Source of the DNA: an uncultured Bacteroidaceae bacterium | GTDB lineage: Bacteria > Bacteroidota > Bacteroidia > Bacteroidales > Bacteroidaceae | Length of the DNA stretch: 64,000 nucleotides | Direction: 5' to 3' | Assembly: GCA_905234125.1 (NCBI GenBank) | Contig: CAJOGQ010000026.1 | Coordinates: 1-64,000, forward strand | Shown here: positions 21,076-28,670 of the stretch, piece after piece | Numbering within the stretch: the stretch's first letter is position 1 | How the letters are laid out: each line of letters opens with the position of its first letter | Notes under the pieces: generated by a model | Databases searched by the model: none | The model's input: the letters and a program-made list of their open reading frames with translations, nothing else | What the model was told of the DNA's origin: nothing | Position numbers and translations under genes: made by a program

Positions 21076-23724
21076 ATGAAACGAATCGCATTGCTTTCTC
21101 TGATATGCCTTGTAGCCCTTGGCGGTTGGGCACAACGTAAAACCAGTCTCGATGCTGGATGGAAATTCCATCGTGGAGATGTGATAGACGCTGAGTCGCC
21201 TGAGTTTGACGACTCCAAATGGCGCACCCTCATCGTGCCTCACGATTTCAGTATGGAGCCAGCGTTCGATCCCTCCGATGAGCGTCAGCGCTTCGCCAAC
21301 TGGTCTGACATGCAGGTGGGGCCATTCTCTCGACTGAGTGTCGGCAACTGGGACAACGCTCAGACCGTTGGAGGTACGGGCTGGTATCGCAAGACCTTCC
21401 GACTGCCCATCCAGGGCAATGCCTCTTTGGAGACCTTCCTGTCGCAGACGAACGTGAACATCCGCTTCGATGGCGTTTACAATCAGGCAGAAGTATGGGT
21501 GAACGGCGTGAAGACCGCTACGAACGTATATGGCTACATGCCTTTCGTGGTGAACCTCAACAAGGTGCTGATGGACAAGACACATCGCCACGACGACAAC
21601 GAGCGGATGGTCACCGTGGTGGTGAAGGCAATTAACGAAGGGCTGAACTCCCGTTGGTATGCAGGCAGTGGCATCTTCCGTCATGTGTGGATGGAGACGA
21701 CCGATAAACTGCACCTCGACGAGTGGGACACCTTTGTGGATGGCTCCGAGCTCATCAACAAAGGCAAGGATGCCAATGTGAAAGTGTTTGCGAAGGTGTT
21801 CAACGAAGATGCTCATGGTGCTTTCGGACAGCTTTGTGTCGATATTCTCGATGCCGAAGGAAATGTGGTGGCGCAGGGGGAGCAGGAGTTTGAAGTGGGC
21901 GGTTCTCTGGCCAAGGGCATGGATGTGGCGACGGAGCTGACGGTAAAAGCGCCCAAGCTTTGGTCGGTCGAGACACCTTATCTCTACACAGCCAAGGTCT
22001 ATCTCCTCAAGTCGGGCGAAGAGAAGGATGCGCTTCACATCCCCTTCGGCATTCGCACCATCCAGTTCTCGGCCGAGACGGGCTTCCTGCTGAACGGCAA
22101 GCCCACCAAACTCTATGGTGGTTGTGTGCATCACGACAACGGCCTCTTGGGAGCGGCAGGCATCGACCGTGCTGAGGTGCGCAAGGCCGAATTGCTGAAG
22201 GCGCAGGGCTATAATGCTGTCAGATGCAGTCACAACCTGCCGACGGAGGCCTTCCTGAATGCTTGCGACAGTCTGGGTCTGTTGGTCATCGACGAGGTGT
22301 TTGACCAGTGGGAGGAGTCCAAGCGTGCCAACGACTACAGCCAGTACTTCACTCGCGACCACAACAAAGACATGGCGCTGATGGTGCGTCGCGACCGCAA
22401 TCACCCGTCCATCATCATGTGGAGCATCGGCAATGAGATTGCCCAGCGTTCCGACCTCCCTCGGGGTAAGGAGATTGCCCTCGAACTCAATCTGATGGCC
22501 AACCAGAACGATGGCACGCGTCCCACGACGATGGCAGTCAATTCTTTCTGGGATCGCCAGGCTCAGCACTTCACATGGGAGAAGAACTCCCCCGATGCCT
22601 TTGCCAACATCGAGATTGGTGGCTACAACTATGAGTGGAAGCATTATGAGGCCGACCACGATTCCTTCCCTGACCGCATCATGTACGGCTCCGAGTCCGT
22701 TCCCAAGGAGATGGCGCAGAATTGGAACTTGGTGGACAAGCACCCCTACATCATTGGCGATTTCGTCTGGACTGCCGTCGATTATCTGGGTGAAGCAGGT
22801 TTGGGACATGTGTATGAGCGTTCCGACGACCGTTGGATTCAACTCCTTTCCTGGCCTTGGTTCAATGCCTGGTGTGGCGACCTCGACATCATTGGTGACA
22901 AGAAACCTCAGAGTTACTATCGCGATGTGCTTTGGCGTCGCAGCAAACTCGCCATGGCCGTGCGTCCTGCCGTGCCCGAAGGAGAGCACGAAGACGTGAG
23001 CTTCTGGGGATGGACAGCCGAAGAGAACCACTGGAACTGGGCACCCTCCACTCCCAACTCTCAACTCTCAACTGTCAACTCTCAACTGTCAACTCCCCAC
23101 TACCTTCCCTTCGAGCTTCGTCCCGAAAACTACCAGACGGCGAATGTGGTAGGCAATCTCCAGCACAATCCCAATGCCCATCGTCAGGACTCACTCCGAG
23201 TGAATGTATATAGCCGTGAGCCCCGTGTGCAGCTGCTCATCAACGATTCCATCATGGGCGAGAAGGAGACTGACCCAGAGACCTACACGGCCACCTTCAC
23301 CGTGGCCTACGAGCCCGGTTCGCTCAAGGCCGTCACCGTTCCGCAGGCGAAGAAGGCCAAGCCCGACTCTCTGGAGTTCGTCACCGCCTTGGCTCCTGCC
23401 CGCATCGTCCTCAAGGCCGACCGCGACACCATCTCCTCGTCCCACAACGACCTCTCCTATATATATATATGTATAGAAGATGAAGAGGGGCACCTCTGTC
23501 CCACGGCTGAGATTCCTGTCGAAATCTCCTTCACAGGCCAGGCGACCGTCGTGGCAGGCACAGGCCATCCCTACGACATGCACTCCTTCCGTTCCCTCCG
23601 TCCCACCACCTTCCGTGGCAAGGCGCTCGCCATCGTCCAACCGCAGGACGCCAAGGGTCAAGTCACCCTCACCGTGAAAGCCAAGGGGTTAGACACCGGA
23701 CAAGTGACGATAGAAATGAGGTGA
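21076..23724 (+). CDS. Glycoside hydrolase family 2 (beta-galactosidase-like)
   Basis: 882 aa; signal peptide, GWYRKTFRLP, NAVRCSHNLPTEAFLNACDSLGLLVIDEVFDQWE, RDRNHPSIIMWSIGNEI. Confidence 0.92.
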   Translation: MKRIALLSLICLVALGGWAQRKTSLDAGWKFHRGDVIDAESPEFDDSKWRTLIVPHDFSMEPAFDPSDERQRFANWSDMQVGPFSRLSVGNWDNAQTVGGTGWYRKTFRLPIQGNASLETFLSQTNVNIRFDGVYNQAEVWVNGVKTATNVYGYMPFVVNLNKVLMDKTHRHDDNERMVTVVVKAINEGLNSRWYAGSGIFRHVWMETTDKLHLDEWDTFVDGSELINKGKDANVKVFAKVFNEDAHGAFGQLCVDILDAEGNVVAQGEQEFEVGGSLAKGMDVATELTVKAPKLWSVETPYLYTAKVYLLKSGEEKDALHIPFGIRTIQFSAETGFLLNGKPTKLYGGCVHHDNGLLGAAGIDRAEVRKAELLKAQGYNAVRCSHNLPTEAFLNACDSLGLLVIDEVFDQWEESKRANDYSQYFTRDHNKDMALMVRRDRNHPSIIMWSIGNEIAQRSDLPRGKEIALELNLMANQNDGTRPTTMAVNSFWDRQAQHFTWEKNSPDAFANIEIGGYNYEWKHYEADHDSFPDRIMYGSESVPKEMAQNWNLVDKHPYIIGDFVWTAVDYLGEAGLGHVYERSDDRWIQLLSWPWFNAWCGDLDIIGDKKPQSYYRDVLWRRSKLAMAVRPAVPEGEHEDVSFWGWTAEENHWNWAPSTPNSQLSTVNSQLSTPHYLPFELRPENYQTANVVGNLQHNPNAHRQDSLRVNVYSREPRVQLLINDSIMGEKETDPETYTATFTVAYEPGSLKAVTVPQAKKAKPDSLEFVTALAPARIVLKADRDTISSSHNDLSYIYICIEDEEGHLCPTAEIPVEISFTGQATVVAGTGHPYDMHSFRSLRPTTFRGKALAIVQPQDAKGQVTLTVKAKGLDTGQVTIEMR
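23053..23094. repeat. Heptamer micro-array, 6 units of STCAACT
   Basis: CCCAACT CTCAACT CTCAACT GTCAACT CTCAACT GTCAACT inside GH2 gene, encodes NSQLSTVNSQLST. Confidence 0.95.
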
Positions 23725-24019
23725 GGAGAGTAAAATAGAAACGGAAGACGTGGGTTTGTGTGTTTAGATATCGCATCAATGTTCTCAGGCCGGCACAGCT
23801 TTGACAGGATACTGATACTACTAAAGCCCACGTCTCCGTTATATAGGAATCGCGAGCAGGTAGCCAAGGTTCCCTGATTCTGTGGCCGACTATCTGATTT
23901 TGCTTTTATATGGTAACTTCTTGTAAAGCGTATAAGTCTCGCCATTCAAGTACTTGTGGGTTATTTGGTGATAAAAGCACATTATTGGAGAAGCAAAAAC
24001 AAGCAGGCCAGAAAACCCT

Positions 24020-24073
24020 GAATTAATTCAAATCATCAATCGAATTAATTCATTTGATGAATCGAATTAATTC
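24020..24073. repeat. Three GAATTAATTC palindromes at exact 22-bp spacing
   Basis: GAATTAATTC at 24020, 24042 and 24064. Confidence 0.9.
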
Positions 24074-24186
24074 ACATGATTTTTAGTCTTAATTGAGCCA
24101 AAGCAACAAACGGATGGAAACATTACGAGAAGCGTATGGTTTCCTACCGAGAAACTGGTAGTTTGTTTACTACCGTCAAGAAGAGG

Positions 24187-24259
24187 TGACTTATACTGAT
24201 ATAGGTAGACACATTTTATAATTGTTACTAAATGTGTCTACCTATATCAGTATAAGTCA
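24187..24259. repeat. Perfect 30-bp inverted repeat with 13-nt loop
   Basis: TGACTTATACTGATATAGGTAGACACATTT (24187-24216) and its exact reverse complement (24230-24259). Confidence 0.95.
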
Positions 24260-24312
24260 TTTGTCCATAATAGAGGGTTATTGGGGAATAAGGCATGGTT
24301 ATTGGGAACAAT

Positions 24313-24360
24313 CTCAAGGTTGATGAGGCGGAGACTCAAGGGCATTGAGCCGGTAGCTCA
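24313..24360. repeat. 22-bp tandem palindromic repeat (CTCAAGG-TTGAG type), locus 1
   Basis: CTCAAGGTTGATGAGGCGGAGA / CTCAAGGGCATTGAGCCGGTAG / CTCA. Confidence 0.85.
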
Positions 24361-24670
24361 TCCATGAAGCCCTTATGGTTTTTCCTACATAGTCATCCAA
24401 CACATTTTACATAGTTATATTGAAAAAATGGTCAACACCTCTCATTTTTGCCGCAAGTGTTTGTCCTTCAACGTGTTGTCGATGTGAGGTGTTGGAGTAT
24501 TTCACTCTCCTCTTCGCAACACACATGGATAAGGTTAATTTTTTAATTTTTTGTTTTTGAGATTGCAAAATAAGCGTTCCGTATGGAGCAAAATGTAAAC
24601 TATGACTTTACAATTCGTGCATTTTTTCAAAAAACTGCCCGATTTCTTTTTTTCATTGAAAAGAAATGTC

Positions 24671-24678
24671 TAACTTTG
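24671..24678 (+). promoter_or_regulatory. -7 box TAACTTTG for lipoprotein pair
   Basis: TAnnTTTG followed by a ~105-nt leader. Confidence 0.5.
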
Positions 24679-24784
24679 CACCCGAAACAGAATGCCAAGG
24701 GCAAAACAATCTTTATCAGACATAAGAGAGAGCCGAAACGCTTGAAAGGGAGTAGGCAAAACTAATTTATTATAGTTAAGCATT

Positions 24785-25156
24785 ATGAAAAAGTTTATTT
24801 ATGCAATCGCAGCCGGTGCTTTGATGGCATCCTGCATCCAGCAGGGTCTGGACGCTGAAGGCCAGAAGGCTTGGGACAACTTCAAGGAGATCTCAGCTAC
24901 CTTCGAGACCACGGAGATTGCCTACGACACTTACGAGACTGCTGAGGACTTCAACGCAGCTTGCAAGGCATGGAGCGAGGCCACTCAGGCCATGGCGCCT
25001 TACATGCTCTCCATGACGTCTGAGCAGTTAGACAGCCTCAACCAGATGACCGAGCAGGTCGGTGCCGTTGTTAAACAGGTTCAGGAAGAGGTCAATGCTC
25101 AAGCACAGCCTTCCGACGACACTGAGGAGGCCTCTGAAGAGGAAGAAGAAGAGTAA
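24785..25156 (+). CDS. Small acidic lipoprotein, paralog A
   Basis: MKKFIYAIAAGALMASC lipobox; GLDAEGQKAWDNFKEISATFE; E-rich C-terminus. Confidence 0.75.
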   Translation: MKKFIYAIAAGALMASCIQQGLDAEGQKAWDNFKEISATFETTEIAYDTYETAEDFNAACKAWSEATQAMAPYMLSMTSEQLDSLNQMTEQVGAVVKQVQEEVNAQAQPSDDTEEASEEEEEE

Positions 25157-25201
25157 TCACTCATTATAATTATTTATTAACTCATTAAAAACATTAGCAT
25201 T

Positions 25202-25579
25202 ATGAAGAAGATTATTTTTGCAATCGCAGCTGGTGCCATGATGTTGGTATCTTGCAACAACGAAGGTTTGAGCCCAGAGGGCCAGAAGGCTTGGGACAAT
25301 TTCAAGGATTTGGCCGCAACATTTGAAAGCGTAGAGGCAGCTGATGCCAACTATGACTCTGCCGAAGACCTTGACGCAGGTTATGCAGAATTCAAGGCTG
25401 CTGTTGATAACATACAGAACTATGCGACTGAAATCTCTGAGGCTCAGGCAGATAGCTTCCAGACTATGTGCGAGACTTGCGCAGCAACTTATGCTCAGAG
25501 CAAGGAGATGATCCAGGCAGCTGACGAGATTGAGGAAGCAGCTGACGAGCTGGATGAGATGGAAGAGGAAGAAGAATAA
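25202..25579 (+). CDS. Small acidic lipoprotein, paralog B
   Basis: MKKIIFAIAAGAMMLVSC lipobox; GLSPEGQKAWDNFKDLAATFE; E-rich C-terminus; tandem duplicate of preceding gene. Confidence 0.75.
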   Translation: MKKIIFAIAAGAMMLVSCNNEGLSPEGQKAWDNFKDLAATFESVEAADANYDSAEDLDAGYAEFKAAVDNIQNYATEISEAQADSFQTMCETCAATYAQSKEMIQAADEIEEAADELDEMEEEEE

Positions 25580-25585
25580 TAAACA

Positions 25586-25616
25586 CCCTCTCCAATTCCC
25601 CCTATGAGGGGGAGGA
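25586..25616. repeat. GC-rich palindromic repeat (CCCCCTATGAGGGGG)
   Basis: CCCTCTCCAATTCCCCCTATGAGGGGGAGGAC directly after the lipoprotein stop. Confidence 0.7.
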
Positions 25617-25737
25617 CTAACGCACAGACGTTTTTAAGTCATACAAAAAGAAATCACAGAAAGCTGACGCGATGTTTCAAACTCGCCGAATGGCTTTCTG
25701 TGATTTCTGTATTTTTTTTTATGACAAATCCGTGTGC

Positions 25738-27612
25738 CTACAGCGAGACTTTCACGCCTCCCATGAATGTAGCCTTGGGCATGGGGAAGCCTGCGTAGGT
25801 TTCGTAGCGCTCGGCCAGGATGTTGTCGCCCCTAACGAAGAGGGTGGCGAAGGGAAGGACGCGATAGCTGACGGCAGCGTTGAGCAGGGTGAAGTTCTCC
25901 TTCCTGGCGTTTTCGCCCGTGGCGATATAGAGCCCGCTGACGTTCTGCAGGCCAGCGCTGACAGTCCAGAGGCCACGGTGATAGTTGGCGCCGACATAGA
26001 GCTTGCCCTCGGGTGCTCCGTCGATGGGGGTGTCCATGCGGAGGTAGGAGTAGTTGGCGTTGAGACTCCAATGGGGCGTAAACCGGTAGTCGCCAGAGAG
26101 TTCCAGACCCCAGTTCTCGAAGTCGCCGGTGTTCACGTTGCGGGGCTTGCCGTCGATGCGGACGGTGTTGATGAGGTTGTCGCCTTTGATGTAGAAGACG
26201 TTGGCGCCGAAGTGTCCACGGCCATTGAACCGCTGGGTGAAGGCGAGCTCGTAGTTCATCATGCGCTCAGGCTCCAGATTGGTGGTGGCTGGGGGGAACA
26301 TGTACATCTCGCGGATAATGGGATTGCGGAAGCCTTTGCTGACGAGGGCTTTGAGGTCAGTCCGCGGAGCGAGATGGAAGGAGAGACCGCCTTGGGGCAC
26401 AAGTTCTGTGCCGATGACGCTGTGGTGGTCGAGGCGGAGTCCGGCATCCAAAGTGAGCCAGGGGGCGATGAGCTGGCGGAAGTCGATGTAGCCCGCCACC
26501 TCGTCGGCGTGTTGCTTCTCCACGATGTTGCCGTCCTTGTCCTTGGTCAGATAGGTCTTCTCGCCCGTGGCCTTGTCGGCATTCCATGCGGAACCGCCGA
26601 AGTGCTGCCAATCAACGCCGAACGTGGTGGTGTTGCCCTGGAAGAAAGCAAAGATCTGGTGCCAGGTCAGTCCGCCGATGTAGTCGTTGTGCTTGTAGAG
26701 CGCCGTCTTGGGCGTGCCACCCTCGTTGTAGCCGTCGTCGATGTTGTGATGTCCCCAGTCGAGATAGGCTCGCAGGGCACCGCTGGTCCATCCGTATTGG
26801 TTGACCAGATTGACGCTGGCCAGTCCGCGGGTGATCTTGGCGTCATTGTCGATGAGGGGAGCATCGACGGTGCCGGGATTGCTGCTGTTGAAGTGGGTGA
26901 CGTTGATGTCGCCGTAGGCCTGCCAGTTGGGCGTGAAGTCATAGACGAGCTTGGCGAACCCACCGAACTGCTCGAACTCGGAGTTCCTGCGATGTCCGTC
27001 TGTGCGCTGATACTGCGCCCCGACGATGCTGCTGAACTTGCCCATCTTCAGACGGTTGGTGGCATCGGCCTGGAAGGTGCCATAGCTGCCTCCCTGCACC
27101 TGCACATCGGTCTTTACACCGTCCTGGTGCATCTGGCGGGTCACGATGTTTACCACACCTGCCATCGCATTACTGCCATAGAGCAACGAAGCAGGGCCTC
27201 TCACCACCTCCACCTTCTCGGCCATCATGGTCTGGTAGGCATCGGGGATGGGGTGACCCATCAGTCCAGCATACTGAGGCTGTCCGTCGATGAGCACCAA
27301 CATCTCTGCCCCACTGCCCACGCCACGAATCTTCATGGAGCCGGCCGAGCCTGTGCTCACGCCGTAGCCCAGCACGCCTCGGCTCGTCATGAACAAGCCT
27401 GGCGTCTGTTCCATCACGGTGGGCAGCACGGAGGTGCGATACTGCTCGTTCAGTTGTTCATTGCTAATCGTGGTCACGGTCAGGGGCAGCTGGCGCACAT
27501 CCGTCGCATTCCTCGTGCCCGTCACCACCACGTCCTGCAATTGTGTTTGTGCGAAGCCCCCCAACCCGCAAAGGGGGAGGAATAACGCGATGATGCTTAA
27601 AAGTCTTTTCAT
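25738..27612 (-). CDS. TonB-dependent outer membrane receptor
   Basis: 624 aa; LQDVVVTGTRNATDVRQLPLTVT, plug VLIDGQPQYAGLMGHPI..KVEVVRGPASLLYGSNAMAGVVNIVTRQ, C-terminal beta-strand. Confidence 0.93.
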   Translation of the reverse strand: MKRLLSIIALFLPLCGLGGFAQTQLQDVVVTGTRNATDVRQLPLTVTTISNEQLNEQYRTSVLPTVMEQTPGLFMTSRGVLGYGVSTGSAGSMKIRGVGSGAEMLVLIDGQPQYAGLMGHPIPDAYQTMMAEKVEVVRGPASLLYGSNAMAGVVNIVTRQMHQDGVKTDVQVQGGSYGTFQADATNRLKMGKFSSIVGAQYQRTDGHRRNSEFEQFGGFAKLVYDFTPNWQAYGDINVTHFNSSNPGTVDAPLIDNDAKITRGLASVNLVNQYGWTSGALRAYLDWGHHNIDDGYNEGGTPKTALYKHNDYIGGLTWHQIFAFFQGNTTTFGVDWQHFGGSAWNADKATGEKTYLTKDKDGNIVEKQHADEVAGYIDFRQLIAPWLTLDAGLRLDHHSVIGTELVPQGGLSFHLAPRTDLKALVSKGFRNPIIREMYMFPPATTNLEPERMMNYELAFTQRFNGRGHFGANVFYIKGDNLINTVRIDGKPRNVNTGDFENWGLELSGDYRFTPHWSLNANYSYLRMDTPIDGAPEGKLYVGANYHRGLWTVSAGLQNVSGLYIATGENARKENFTLLNAAVSYRVLPFATLFVRGDNILAERYETYAGFPMPKATFMGGVKVSL

Positions 27613-27629
27613 CGTTAATGATACTTTTC

Positions 27630-28583
27630 TTATTTGTCGAGTGAAATCATCTTGTAGTTCGTGGTGCCCATGCCAATCTTCTCACCCCATTCCACGATGT
27701 GAATGCCGTGTTGCCGTTCGATGCGTTGCTTCAGGGGATCGGGATTGTTATTTCCATCTTTCTTCACCTGATAGATGAGGTCGTAGGCGGCACGGTCACA
27801 GGCAATGGGGTCGATGGAAGCCACGATGCCAATGTCCTGAATCTCAGGAGCACGTGGGTGGGCATCGCAGTCACAGTCGATGGAGATGTTGTTGAGTACG
27901 TTGATATAGACAATGTTGTCTTTGCCGAACCAGTTGGCAACGGCCTGTGCGGCGGCTGCCATGCTCTCAAGGAATGCATCCTGTGGCTGGGTGTGTTGCC
28001 AAGCATCAGGCAGTTTGCTGGTCACACCGTGGGAATGAATGTAACCCTTGCCTGCCGAAGAGGCAAAACCAATGCTCTGGTTCTTCAGCACACCTCCGAA
28101 ACCTCCCATCACGTGTCCCTTGAAGTGGGCGAGGTTGATACAGAAGTCGTAGTTGGCGAGGTGCTCACCCACGATGTCATACTTGAGCCAGGTCTTGTCC
28201 TGTACGGGGATGCGCAACTCGCCATACTCATCCATGATATCAACGGCAAAGAGGCTGTCGAACCCATGTTCGTGGATGGTCTCCCAATGCTTCGTCACGT
28301 CCTGTCGGCTTCCTCCGTAGGCAGTACAGCACTCAATGATGGTGCCGTTCACCTTGTCGACGAGGTTACGGATGAGTGTGGGTTTCAGGTAGTTGTTGCC
28401 ACCGCTCTCGCCCGTGCTGATTTTCACGCCCACACGTCCGTGTTCCTTCACACCGAGTGCGTCATAGATTTTCACTAACGATTCAGGCGTGATTTCCTTC
28501 GTGAAATACACCTTGGCCTGCTGGGCGAAGCTCCCTATTCCGCAAAGGAATAGTGCTAACGTAACAAGTGTCTTTGTCATCAT
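27630..28583 (-). CDS. Exported DUF362-family protein
   Basis: Signal peptide; GRVGVKISTGESGGNNYLKPTLIRNLVDKVNGTIIECCTAYGG; CINLAHFKGHVMGGFGGVLKN. Confidence 0.75.
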   Translation of the reverse strand: MMTKTLVTLALFLCGIGSFAQQAKVYFTKEITPESLVKIYDALGVKEHGRVGVKISTGESGGNNYLKPTLIRNLVDKVNGTIIECCTAYGGSRQDVTKHWETIHEHGFDSLFAVDIMDEYGELRIPVQDKTWLKYDIVGEHLANYDFCINLAHFKGHVMGGFGGVLKNQSIGFASSAGKGYIHSHGVTSKLPDAWQHTQPQDAFLESMAAAAQAVANWFGKDNIVYINVLNNISIDCDCDAHPRAPEIQDIGIVASIDPIACDRAAYDLIYQVKKDGNNNPDPLKQRIERQHGIHIVEWGEKIGMGTTNYKMISLDK

Positions 28584-28670
28584 GTCGAATATTGAAAAGC
28601 GAACACGAATCTCTCGAATTTACACGCATGATTCGTGTAGATTTGTGAGGTTCGTGTTCGTTTAGGCTGG

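Noticed and set aside
23461-23480. TATATATATATG run in GH2 (YIYICIE)
   Set aside because: Simple dinucleotide run in coding frame; short and without context.
24785-25579. Lipoprotein pair as a toxin-antitoxin or immunity pair
   Set aside because: The two proteins are paralogs with identical layout; no toxin-like partner.
25672-27585. 637-aa plus-strand ORF opposite the TonB receptor
   Set aside because: Antisense shadow of a clear TonB-dependent receptor; Val/Gly/Glu-rich low-information sequence.
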